Shown here in pieces: positions 7,329 to 15,970 of a stretch of 18,866 nucleotides of DNA. The notes beneath the pieces are model-generated. The model saw only the letters and a program-made list of their open reading frames with translations, was not told the DNA's origin and ran no database searches. The position numbers were made by a program, and so were the translations under genes. The stretch covers positions 1 to 18,866 of the forward strand of contig MU624885.1 of the NCBI GenBank assembly GCA_025349905.2, given 5' to 3'. This DNA comes from Blastocladiella britannica (taxonomy: Eukaryota > Blastocladiomycota > Blastocladiomycetes > Blastocladiales > Blastocladiaceae). Within the stretch, counting starts at the first letter, position 1; each line of letters starts with the position of its first letter.

Positions 7329-8865
7329 GCAAGGAGTCGTCGTCCTCCATGCGCGATTTTTACACCATTGCCTCCACCTACCTGGCATTCACCGTCGTTG
7401 ACGCTGCCCTGCGCATGTTGGTCCTACTGGAACTATTTACGCGTCATTTCACTGCCATCGAACTGGCGCTCATGTTCACGCTATACGAGGTGCTGGGCGT
7501 CGTCACCAACCTCTTTGGCGGGCTGGCTGCATCGCGCATTGGGTTTCGGCCACTCCTTTTGCTTGGGTACTCTTAAAAATGGAAGTGCCACCACTGTCTC
7601 CAGCAACTAACCAAAATAGAATAGCCTCCTGGCCCAGATCGTCGCCATTTCCATGCTCTACTTTTTGGATAGCGCCTGGTCAAAGGCCGTCACAACCATT
7701 TACGTGGCCATCTCGCAGGGATTCTCGGGGATTGCGAAAGGTATGGTACCATTTCCATTTCTTGTGCTTGAGCCAAAAACTGACAGATAAAAAAAAAGAT
7801 CTGGTCAAAATGTCCGGCAAGTCCGTCTCCAAGCTGACCAAATCCATTTCGGCCGAGGAAGCCTCCGCAACGCTCCTCCGGCTCGTGACCATGCTCACGG
7901 GCGCCAAAAACTCCATTAAAGGTCTGGGCTACTTTATCGGCGCATTGCTCATCACCTGGGGCTATTTCCCAGCGCTGACGGTGCTCCTGGTCCTGGTCGT
8001 GGTGACGCTAGCGCTCACGTTCCAGTACGTGGCGGCCGACCTCGGCAAGTCGCCGTCACGGCTGACTCTTCACAAGGTGCTGACGTCGCAGTCGCCACAG
8101 ATCCGACAACTGTCGCTGGCGCGCGTGTTCTTGTTTGGCGCCCGCGATCTGTGGTTCGAGGTGCCGTTGCCCGTATTCTTGCGTGGCACACTCGGGTGGC
8201 CGTACTTTGCCACTGGATTTTTCCTGGCCGCTTGGATCATGGTCTACGGCGGCGTGCAGTCGTCCACGCCGGCCATTCTTCGCGCGGTCGGGGTGCACGT
8301 GCCGGACAGCGCACGGCAACGGCGGCTCGCCGACCCGCACTCGCCGCGGCCCCTGTTGCCGATTCATGCGGCCCTGATGACGATCCTGGTGGCGCTGGCA
8401 TCCGCTTTAACGGCGCTTCCACCCGCCGCCAGTTCCCCGACGGGCCCGACGATCGCGGTCCTCGTTGGGCTGTCGTTGTTTGCCGTGTTCTTTGCCATGG
8501 CGTCGTCGCTGCACAGCTACCTGATTGTCGCGTACAGCGGGCACGATAAAGTCGCGGCCAATGTTGGGATCTACTACTGCGCCAACAGCGTGGGCCGACT
8601 TTCGGGGACCCTGGCGTCGGGGTACTTGTACGTCAACTGGGGACTCTCGGCATGCGTGTGGTTCAGTCTTGGTGCGATCGCAGTTAGCGGGCTTTTGAGT
8701 ATCATGCTCGAAGATCCTGCTTCTGTTTCTGACCAGGTCGAGGAGGATATGCCATTGGCTCCAACATCGGCTGCTCCTGGTGCTGTTGAGCGGGACCAAC
8801 ATCCAGGCGGCGACGGTGATGTGCTCTTGGACGCGTCCACCCCAACTGTTGTCGCTCAACCATAA
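7238..8865 (+). CDS. arsJ: ArsJ-type organoarsenical efflux MFS transporter, three exons
   Basis: Exons are 7238-7566, 7625-7740 and 7799-8865 (503 aa); both introns are 58 bp, and CTAAC and CTGAC branch points are visible. The protein is a multi-pass MFS carrier with the distinctive ArsJ motifs: TYLAFTVVDAALRMLVLLEL, FTLYEVLGVVTNLFGG, SGIAKDLVKMSGKSVSKL (around residues 143-160), LTGAKNSIKGLGYFIG and FLFGARDLWFEVPLPVFL. In bacteria ArsJ exports 1-arseno-3-phosphoglycerate made by GAPDH from arsenate, giving arsenate resistance. Two features are not bacterial: a glutamine-rich N-terminus (21 Gln at residues 10-30) and a hydrophilic C-terminal tail of about 50 residues. The start at 7238 is the ATG just before the Gln run; M38 is an alternative that keeps the whole core. 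No GAPDH gene is in the window. The partner is the divergent arsM. Plasma-membrane or vacuolar location cannot be decided. Confidence 0.88.
7265..7324 (+). repeat. Pure (CAG)20 trinucleotide repeat in arsJ exon 1
   Basis: Twenty uninterrupted CAG codons are followed by one CAA. They encode a 21-residue polyglutamine run at residues 10-30 of the ArsJ-like transporter, before the first membrane segment. An uninterrupted tract of this length is expected to vary in length between strains. Confidence 0.97.
7741..7798 (+). other. arsJ intron 2 with competing acceptor sites
   Basis: The donor GTATGG is at 7741. The branch-like CTGAC is at 7780-7784. The acceptor AG at 7797-7798 is preceded by a run of A instead of pyrimidines. 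A second AG at 7785-7786 is also in frame and would add four residues (D-K-K-K in place of D). The conserved family motif GIAKDL(V/T)KMS supports the downstream acceptor, and the upstream AG lies too close to the branch point to be efficient. Confidence 0.7.
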
Positions 8866-8900
8866 GAAAAATAGACCGCAAACATTATATATGAAAAAAG
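8866..8900. other. 35-bp spacer between convergent arsJ and WARS genes
   Basis: The arsJ TAA (8863-8865) and the WARS stop (8903-8901, minus) face each other across 35 bp of A/T-rich DNA. No perfect AATAAA is present on either strand, so the polyadenylation signals are non-canonical or lie inside the opposing gene. Confidence 0.6.
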
Positions 8901-10551
8901 CTACTCGGACTTGACAACTGGAGCAGCCACGGCTGCCTTCTTGGACTTTTCCTCGCGCGGCTTGGGCGCGGTACGTGCCTTCTTACCCTTGGCCTTGGCG
9001 TCCGACGCAATCGACAGCAGCTCCCACGCCGACAGCAGCGACTCGCCGACGAACCCGCGCTCGACGGCCCACGGCATCGGTCGCGACGAGTCCATGAACG
9101 CGCGCAAGTCGTCCTCGGTGACGGCTGCTTTACGCGTCTGGAACGCCGCCACCACGTCCGACAGCACCGTAATGCACTTTTGTTTCAGGAACCCGGTGAG
9201 CAGCTCGCCCGACTTGTACGCGGCGTACGTAGCGGCCAAGTCGGCATCGTCCTCCAAAAAGAACGTCAGGTACTGGTACGACACGTCCACGTCCGGGTCT
9301 CCACCGAGCTCGCGGTGCAACTCGACCGTCTCGCGCCCGCCGGAGAACGCGTACTTGTTGATCTTGTCCTTGATTTTCTTGGGCGTGTCGGACATGAAGA
9401 TCGCCGACGAGTCCACGGACGCCGACATCTTGGACTGCGAGCCCTGAAGCGCCGGGAAAAACTTGGCGTGAATCAGCGCGGGTTTCGGGTACCCGAGCTT
9501 GTGGGCGACGTCGCGCGTCAGACGGAAGTACGGGTCCTGGTCGATCGCGCACGGGATCAGGCACGGAATGTCGGACCGGGTGCCGAAGATGTGCGGGAAC
9601 GAGTTGGAGAACGACGGCGCCGCTTGGATCGACACGAAATGGGACTTGCCGACATTGTCGGTTTCAGTGAACCCGAACGCGCCGCGCGACTGCGAGTAGG
9701 GGATCGATTTGGCGATGCGGACCACGTTGTGGTAGAACGCGCCTCTATATTATTACATGTTTGATGAGGACAACTTCTTCCACAAGAAGGAATAATAAAA
9801 CGTACCCAACGTAGTTGAGGTTGGAAAAGATGAAGGTCTTGTTGAGATCGAATCCGCAGGCGATAATGTCTTTGGCATTCTCTTGCGCAAACTTGAAGCA
9901 CTGCTCCACGGTCAGCTCCTGCTTGAAGAGGAACTTTTCGTCGTCTGTACAAGCGTTGAGTTAATGAATTGAATCCAAACTCAGTAGACTCAGTAGTAAA
10001 TACGGTACCAGTGAGCTGAATCACGATCGGCACGTCAAACACGTCCTGCAACCACTTGCAGAACAGGAACGGAATGAAATGCCCCAAGTGCATCGAGTCT
10101 GACGACGGTCCACGGCCCGTGTACAGGTAAAATGGCTCCTTTTTCTCGAAGCGGGTCAGGATATGGTCCAGCTCGCTATTGTAAATCATATTGCTGTCAG
10201 TAAATACCATCCAAAAAAGTGGATACGAGTACATACCGGTGCGAGAAAAACACGCCGCGACGCAGGAACCGGTGCGCCTTGTGGCCAGTGACGCGCTCGA
10301 ACCGCTCCAGCAGCGCCTCGTCAATGGCCTTGGTGCCAAACTGCTCAATGAGCTTGTTGTAGTTGATGGCCTGGACCTTGCCGTCCACTACGGCGCCCTT
10401 GACATCCCACGGGTTGACGTCCTGCTCCGCGTTGCTATTGGTAATTTTTGTTTGTTGAATGGGACGGACGCGCTCAATGGTCAAAGTATACAACATACTC
10501 GGCGACAACAAGTTCGACGGAGATGCCAATGGGTTCGGCGGCGGCAGACAT
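8901..10551 (-). CDS. WARS1: Cytosolic tryptophanyl-tRNA synthetase, five exons
   Basis: Minus-strand exons are 10551-10499, 10434-10237, 10175-10009, 9944-9806 and 9744-8901 (466 aa); the introns are 64, 61, 64 and 61 bp. The enzyme charges tRNA-Trp with tryptophan in the cytosol. It is a class I synthetase of the eukaryotic type: [11 protein letters not shown] near residues 74-84, [18 protein letters not shown] at 99-116 with the HIGH-like [19 protein letters not shown] at 252-266, and KMSAS at 291-295. The exon 3 acceptor was set to 10176 because it reproduces the usual 13-residue spacing between HR and PF(Y/F)LYTGRG; an upstream AG at 10194 is in frame but would insert six residues. The C-terminus differs from the usual compact end and carries a Lys/Ala-rich tail of about 30 residues. 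The gene lies 115 bp downstream of EDC4. Confidence 0.95.
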
Positions 10552-10666
10552 GATTTTATGAAAATTATTGGTTCAGAAGAGGTTGCTGACTCTGTCGCGC
10601 GAGGAGCGAGGCATCGTGCCACAATTTAAACCCCGAAGATCAAGACTCACAGGACATCCGTTTTTA
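10552..10666 (-). promoter_or_regulatory. 115-bp spacer holding the WARS promoter and EDC4 3' end
   Basis: Both neighbours run on the minus strand, so this short stretch must hold the EDC4 poly(A) site and the promoter and leader of the synthetase gene. I see no clear TATA box. Confidence 0.4.
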
Positions 10667-10668
10667 TT
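10663..10668 (-). terminator. Poly(A) signal AATAAA overlapping the EDC4 stop codon
   Basis: On the minus strand the sequence reads TAATAAA, so AATAAA begins at the second base of the TAA stop codon (10669-10667). The 3' UTR would be very short, in keeping with the compact spacing to WARS. Confidence 0.5.
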
Positions 10669-13600
10669 ACTGCGACAAGGTCTGCACGCACAATGTGAGT
10701 CCGCGCAGAATCGGCTTCACGTGCGCCAGACTCGGCAACCGCACCCCACGCGCGTGCTCCTTCATCAGCACCGTCTCAGCGGCCTTCACCTCCTCCAGCG
10801 CGCCCTGCAAGTACCCGAGCGCAGGCGCCGCCACCTCCGGGTCCGGGAACGGCAGCTGCGGGTACAGCGCCTGAATGACGGGCGTCAGCCATTGGGTGCG
10901 CGCGTGCATCGTAGACGCGTCGTGCACGACCGCGGGCAGCTGGTGGCACAGCGTGGCCACCAGCGACAGCAAGATCGTGGGGGACAGCGCCGTGACCAGG
11001 TGCGACGAGGGGGGTGGGGGGAGCAGGTGTTGCACGAGCCAGTCGGTGGCCGCCAGCGCATTGTCGGACGACATGGCCAGGCGGAACGCGCCGTCGAGGT
11101 TGTCGGCGTTCAGGCACGCGCCAATCTGGGTCTCGAGGGATGCCGACGATGTGGGCGCGTAGCCTCCTTCTTGATCATCGTCTTCCTCTTCGTCTTGGTC
11201 GTCGTCGTCTTGGCCCTGGCTATTGGTGTCGAGCGGGCCACCGAGCTGCTGCGACTGCAGGCGCGCCTCCTCCTCTTCCTCCTCTTCTTCTTCGTCCTCG
11301 TCATCGTCCACGACAATGGCTTGGAGACCGTTGGCGGTACCAACGTCCTCATCTTCGAAATCGTCATCGCCCGAGGTGATGGCAGCAGCTACCGGCCGAG
11401 TGTCAGGCGACCCGAAATCGGCCGCGGTATCCGCGACATCGTCGTCGTCCACGTCCTCGCGTGCCGGTGGGCGGTAATCCCACTCGTCCGCCGCCGCCGA
11501 AGCCCGCTGCTGAATTTGTTGCTGCTGCTGCTGCTGCTGCTGCTGGCGGAACAGCGACAAAGACGACACGCGCGCGTCCAGTCCGACCACCACCTGCTGC
11601 ACACCGGCGTCGACCGCGCGAGCCACCTGCGCGAGCATTTCGCCCGTAGCGCGCTCATACGCGGGCACCAGCTGCTCGACGACCGCGCGCTGGCACGCCG
11701 CGGCGGTATCGGTGGCAATCCGTGCCAGTTCCATCGACCGGTGCCGCGCGTCGTCGGCAAGCGCCTTGGCCACCATTTCGCGCACCACGGGCACCACCAT
11801 CGATTGCACGTGCGAGGACACGAGCGAGTCGAGCGTCGCCGCTACGTTGTTGGTGAGCGTGGCCGCCACCACTTTCAGCAGCTCCTCTTGCCGGTCCTGC
11901 TCGGCCGCCGCGCGACGCTCGATCGCCGCCTCGTACTTGGCCGCCTGGGCCGCGAGCTTTCCGTCCAAGAGCCGCGAGAGCATGGATTCGCTCACTGCAG
12001 CATCGGCGGCCGGGACTGGAGCTGCCGCACTCGGTTGGGCGGTCGTCGGGGTTGCCCGCGCCGATTGGGATCCGCGGCCCGTGACCGACTCGGCCTTGGT
12101 CGCAGGGATCACTACCGTTGCCACCGGTTCGGGCGACGGCGGCGAGCTCAGCAGCGTGGCCATAGACGCGCCGCGCGCCACTCCTCCTGCCGCGGTGTCA
12201 TCGCGCGATGCAGTCGCATTCGAGCCAACCGCCGCCGCCGCCTTCCCGGCCAGCACGGGTACCGTGAGTAGCGAGTCCGCGGGCGTGCGGCAATGGATGG
12301 CACCACGATGCAGCCGCGGGTCCGCGAGCACGGCCGCCAGCTGCGAGAGCGCTCCCGCGTACAGTCCCGCCGACGTGGCTGCGACTGCCGTGTCGCCAAC
12401 AATGCTCCATCCGACGAGCTCGTCGCACTGCTCGAGCGACGGTAGCGCAAGCTTGGCGACCCGGTGTGGGCGCGGGTTCCCGCCCGCACACAGCGTCACT
12501 GCAATCACGCCCGCGGCGGCGTTGCGTGGGCCGGGGACCGACGTGGTGGCGGCGGGGATCGCGCCGGCCAGGTTCGACAGCGACTGCGCGTTGGGCGCGG
12601 GAGCGGCAGTCTGCAACCAAATCGTGCCGCCCAGGGGCGAATTCCGCGACGCCTTGCCAGCAGTAGCCGCAGCAGCTGCAGCATTGGCAGCACCCACAAC
12701 ACCATTTCCTGAGGCAGTGGCCATAATGCGCGTGAAGTTGACCTTGGGGAACGCCGCGGACGCCACCACCGACGCGACACTGTTGGAGCTGCGGCTCGAT
12801 GCGCGTGTGGCCGAGATAATGAGAAGCGTCGAGGGCAACGCCACTACCAGCCCGAGCTCCACCTCCGAGTGGCCAATGCTCTGCACGCCGACGATTGGCG
12901 CGCCGGCGGTGGTCCCACCGAGGGGGATGGCGCGCACCACGGCCAGGCCCGTCCACAGCTTGATATCGCCCGAGCGCGTCGCCGTCCAAAAGTAGTGGGG
13001 CAGGGACGCCGGCACCAGGTGCGCGACCGCCTCTGCGCCAGCCACTGCCACTGCCACTGCCGGGTTGGACAGCGACACGCTGCACACGCCAACGACCGAC
13101 ACTGCATCCTGCATCACCACATACGACACGCCCGACGCGACGCATGCGGCCACCACCGTGTTGTTGCCCAGCAGCACCACGCGCGTGATCTGGGCGAGAG
13201 CGCCGCTGGCGTCAAACACCTTGAGCTCGCCCGTTCGCTCCACGGTCCCCGACTCGGCGCGCACCCGGTACACGGACACGGCGTCATTGTGCGCCAGGGC
13301 CAAAAACTGTGGGCGCAGTGCCACGTCCACGACTGGGCGTGGGCTGCGGGGTGCTGCACTGGTCCCGGCGCCGCCGCGTCGGCTGGCAGCAGTGGCAGAT
13401 GCACCACGGTTGCTGCCGGACTGGCCTTGATTAGTTGCAGCCGACTGCGACGACGCTTCCGTGCTGCTGTCGTCCTCCAGAACCGCCAGAGGGGTGCGTG
13501 CCACCACATCGACCACGTGCACGTGGCCGTCGGCGCCAATGTACGCGGCCATGCACTCGTCCGAGGCAAGGGCAACCAGGCCGACGGGGGCGGGACCAAT

Positions 13601-15970
13601 GGGCTCGGCCGGAGCCACATCGCCACTGCCGCGCGGCAACACCGCGTCGGCGGCGTCTCCAGTGCCGGCGGTGATGAGGGTAAAGTTCGGGAACGTCACG
13701 GCCGGGAGGGACTTGAGGTGCACATCGAAAAAGAGCGACACGGCTGGCTGTCCCGGGCCCACATACAGCTTGCTGGACTCGACCGATTTGGCCAGCTTGA
13801 ACTGGTACACGCTCGGCACTGACGAGGATGACGCCGAGGTGGCCGACTTGGGCGTGGTTGGCTCGGGTTGGCCGCCGAGGTTGGCCAGAATGGGAGCGGC
13901 AACCACACCCGCCGGGAAGACAAGGTCGCCGACCTTTTGCTGCTGCTTGGATGGCGTCGGGGTGGCTGCAGACTGCTGCTGCTGCTGCTGCTGCTGCTGT
14001 GCCTTCGGGGCCGGGAGAACAGAAAGGTCCCAAATGTCCTCCTCGCTGTTGACTGCCTCGGCAATCGGCCCGCCCAACGCGGCAGCGCCGCCGCGGCTCT
14101 GGCCGGTGCTAGGAGTGCCGGTCGACGAGATCCGCCGGGTGGGGCTCATGGTCTGCATGCCTGCCACTTCGAAGGGATCGTCCAGCATCAGCAGTTCGGT
14201 TGCGCTCATGCGGCGAGCAATCTCTGCCCGCTGCTGCTGCTGTTGCTGTTGCTGCTGGCGTGCCGGCTGCTGAGCTTGCGATTGCGGCGCAGGAGCCGTG
14301 GTCGGCGACTTGCCAGTGCGCTTGGGGCTCTTTGTGCGCTTGGTGCCCTTGGCCTTGGTCACCACAGGTGCCGCTGCTGCTGCTGCCGCGGGCGAGGGCG
14401 CCGCTCCGGCCGCCTGGTCGCTTCTGCCCATGCCGAACGCGCCGTTGGCGTCGGTGCTGGCCGCAAGCGCAAATGCGCGGTCGAGATGGTGGCCCGCCTC
14501 TTGCTGCTGCTTTTGGTGGTCAGGGTGGGACGAGGAGCTGACAGAGTGGTCTTCCGCGTCCTCAAACTGGTGCTGGCCGTGGTTGTCGGCAGCGTCCGCG
14601 GCCGCTGCCTCCAGCAGATGGAACGGGTTGACATAGGTGTACGCGGGCTTGGCGGCAGGCGCGGTCGGCGTCGCGGGCTTCTGCGGTTTGCTTGCGGCGA
14701 CGCTCCCGGTAGTGGACGTGGTCGAAGAGGCGCGGGCCGGTTGCTGCTGCTGTTGCTGTTGCCGCTGTTGCTGTGAGCGCGACAGGGGCGTCGGAGAGGC
14801 CAGGGGTCCTGTGTCAGACGTCGGGGACGCTTGGTGCGGGAATTCAGTGCGCGTCGGCACCGGCGACGATGACGTCGATCTAAATTGATTTTTTGTGAGT
14901 CTCTTTAACACGAAAAATGAGAAGACAACTCCGTACCCCATTGACAAGGCGCGCAAAAGAGACTGCTGCGCGGCGGTCGGCGAGTCGGTTGTCGATCCGA
15001 CCGGCGATGTCGAGTGCTTTCCGTGGCTGCTGCTACCGCCAGTTCCAGCAAGTGGCAGGGGTGCCGGCGGCACGCGCGCGCGCGGAGCTTGTTGCTGCTG
15101 ACCCTGCTGCTGCTGCTGGGAAGGAGCAGCAGCCGCAAACACGTCCGACGACGATGGCGTCTGGAACATCAAGGCAAGCAGAGGGTTCGGCTGAGCACCG
15201 CTACTCCCACCCGCGGGACCGCCACCCATCAAAGCAGCGGTAGCCGGAGCCGCGGGCCCGCCGACCGACGGCGTGCGCCGCCCCTTGGCCGCCGAAGTCA
15301 ACAGCGCCTGCAGCGATCCGGCGCTCTGCGACCCGGGCCCACTGAACGACGACGGGCCACCGCTTCCTCGCTGGTAAAGGTGCTGCTGCTGCTGGGCAAT
15401 CGAAGACGACGGCGGGTACGGCGACGAGCCCGAGCCCGAGTTGATGGCACCCAGAAGGGCACTCGCCGACTGCTGGCGCGAGGGAGCCGACGACGACGGC
15501 AAGGACGCGTTGGGCGTGCCTGACAGGTTGTAGAGGGCCGACATGGGGCCCTGGGCATGCGAGGTGCCGCCATCAGAGGCAGCAGCGGCGGCAGGGGACG
15601 GGGGTGGGTAGAATAGGTGCTGGGCGGGACCAGGACCCGAAGAAGAGCCAGGTGGGGCGCCGCCGGTCATGGCAGGGTAGCCCGACGGGCCCGAGGGTGA
15701 CGACGACGACATGGGCAGAAAAGGGTAGGGCTGGTACTGCTGCTGCTGTTGGTGCTGGTGCTGGTGTTGTTGCATATGCCGTTGCTGGTCTTGGGCTTGG
15801 CCTTGGAGAAAGGCGGCATGCTGGGCACGATCGCGGAATGCGCGGTCCACGAGCTGCTGCTCAAGTTGGTGCTGATCGGCGTGGGTCAGGTGGTAGCCGC
15901 CGGGGGCGCCCGAGGAGCCTGTCGGAGACGGGCCGTCGCCGCCACCGCCATGGTTGGGCAGGCGAGACAT
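10667..15970 (-). CDS. EDC4: Enhancer of mRNA decapping 4 (EDC4/Ge-1/Varicose-like) scaffold
   Basis: Exons are 15970-14937 and 14879-10667 (1748 aa); the 57-bp intron is a multiple of three and has no stop, so the unspliced frame would encode 1767 aa. EDC4 bridges the decapping enzyme Dcp2 and its activator Dcp1 in P-bodies. Order of regions: a Ser/Gly/Gln/Pro-rich disordered N-terminus (1 to about 700) with several Gln runs; a divergent WD40-like domain (about 700-1195, starting YQFKLAKSVESSKLYVGPGQ); a helical region (about 1309-1450, with LDSLVSSHVQSMVVPVVREMV); a Gln run; an acidic Asp/Glu stretch (about 1530-1580); and a C-terminal alpha-helical domain (about 1593-1748: IGACLNADNLDGAFRLAMSS, then ILLSLVATL) resembling the Ge-1 C-terminal domain. 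The domain order matches animal and plant EDC4. The low-complexity content makes the identification by eye less certain than for TAF5 or WARS. Confidence 0.8.
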   Translation of the reverse strand: MSRLPNHGGGGDGPSPTGSSGAPGGYHLTHADQHQLEQQLVDRAFRDRAQHAAFLQGQAQDQQRHMQQHQHQHQQQQQYQPYPFLPMSSSSPSGPSGYPAMTGGAPPGSSSGPGPAQHLFYPPPSPAAAAASDGGTSHAQGPMSALYNLSGTPNASLPSSSAPSRQQSASALLGAINSGSGSSPYPPSSSIAQQQQHLYQRGSGGPSSFSGPGSQSAGSLQALLTSAAKGRRTPSVGGPAAPATAALMGGGPAGGSSGAQPNPLLALMFQTPSSSDVFAAAAPSQQQQQGQQQQAPRARVPPAPLPLAGTGGSSSHGKHSTSPVGSTTDSPTAAQQSLLRALSMGYGVVFSFFVLKRLTKNQFRSTSSSPVPTRTEFPHQASPTSDTGPLASPTPLSRSQQQRQQQQQQQPARASSTTSTTGSVAASKPQKPATPTAPAAKPAYTYVNPFHLLEAAAADAADNHGQHQFEDAEDHSVSSSSHPDHQKQQQEAGHHLDRAFALAASTDANGAFGMGRSDQAAGAAPSPAAAAAAAPVVTKAKGTKRTKSPKRTGKSPTTAPAPQSQAQQPARQQQQQQQQQRAEIARRMSATELLMLDDPFEVAGMQTMSPTRRISSTGTPSTGQSRGGAAALGGPIAEAVNSEEDIWDLSVLPAPKAQQQQQQQQQSAATPTPSKQQQKVGDLVFPAGVVAAPILANLGGQPEPTTPKSATSASSSSVPSVYQFKLAKSVESSKLYVGPGQPAVSLFFDVHLKSLPAVTFPNFTLITAGTGDAADAVLPRGSGDVAPAEPIGPAPVGLVALASDECMAAYIGADGHVHVVDVVARTPLAVLEDDSSTEASSQSAATNQGQSGSNRGASATAASRRGGAGTSAAPRSPRPVVDVALRPQFLALAHNDAVSVYRVRAESGTVERTGELKVFDASGALAQITRVVLLGNNTVVAACVASGVSYVVMQDAVSVVGVCSVSLSNPAVAVAVAGAEAVAHLVPASLPHYFWTATRSGDIKLWTGLAVVRAIPLGGTTAGAPIVGVQSIGHSEVELGLVVALPSTLLIISATRASSRSSNSVASVVASAAFPKVNFTRIMATASGNGVVGAANAAAAAATAGKASRNSPLGGTIWLQTAAPAPNAQSLSNLAGAIPAATTSVPGPRNAAAGVIAVTLCAGGNPRPHRVAKLALPSLEQCDELVGWSIVGDTAVAATSAGLYAGALSQLAAVLADPRLHRGAIHCRTPADSLLTVPVLAGKAAAAVGSNATASRDDTAAGGVARGASMATLLSSPPSPEPVATVVIPATKAESVTGRGSQSARATPTTAQPSAAAPVPAADAAVSESMLSRLLDGKLAAQAAKYEAAIERRAAAEQDRQEELLKVVAATLTNNVAATLDSLVSSHVQSMVVPVVREMVAKALADDARHRSMELARIATDTAAACQRAVVEQLVPAYERATGEMLAQVARAVDAGVQQVVVGLDARVSSLSLFRQQQQQQQQQQIQQRASAAADEWDYRPPAREDVDDDDVADTAADFGSPDTRPVAAAITSGDDDFEDEDVGTANGLQAIVVDDDEDEEEEEEEEEARLQSQQLGGPLDTNSQGQDDDDQDEEEDDDQEGGYAPTSSASLETQIGACLNADNLDGAFRLAMSSDNALAATDWLVQHLLPPPPSSHLVTALSPTILLSLVATLCHQLPAVVHDASTMHARTQWLTPVIQALYPQLPFPDPEVAAPALGYLQGALEEVKAAETVLMKEHARGVRLPSLAHVKPILRGLTLCVQTLSQ
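11516..11545 (-). repeat. CAG/CAA tract encoding 10 Gln in EDC4
   Basis: Eight CTG triplets on the plus strand plus two TTG encode ten consecutive Gln on the minus strand, between the helical region and the acidic stretch of the EDC4-like protein. Confidence 0.85.
13973..13999 (-). repeat. (CAG)9 tract encoding 9 Gln in EDC4
   Basis: Nine uninterrupted CTG triplets on the plus strand encode nine Gln in the disordered N-terminal part of the EDC4-like protein. Further Gln runs with mixed CAG/CAA codons occur near 14224-14262, 14742-14772 and 15737-15778. Confidence 0.85.
14880..14936 (-). other. In-frame 57-bp intron of the EDC4-like gene
   Basis: The donor GTACGG and acceptor TTTAG bound 57 bp with a CTCAC branch-like element. 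The A/T-rich, hydrophobic 19-residue insert it would encode (GVVFSFFVLKRLTKNQFR...) is out of character with the Ser/Gln-rich surroundings, which supports removal by splicing. Retention would not break the frame. Confidence 0.75.

Noticed and set aside
7765..7800. The A-run at 7789-7797 as a frameshift or sequencing error in arsJ
   Set aside because: It lies inside a normal-sized intron, and splicing at 7798 restores the conserved motif exactly.
10176..10236. Shorter 43-bp version of WARS intron 2 with the acceptor at 10194
   Set aside because: It would insert six residues into a segment of fixed length between FFSHR and PFYLYTGRG, and would place the branch-like CTGAC directly against the AG. 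The 61-bp version fits both the family and the other introns.
10568..14776. Long plus-strand open frames (for example 10568-12271, 11712-12995 and 13868-14776)
   Set aside because: They are antisense to the EDC4-like gene. Their composition (Arg/Gly/His-rich, or Ser/Ala/Thr-rich) is what GC-rich codons give on the opposite strand, and no domain is visible.
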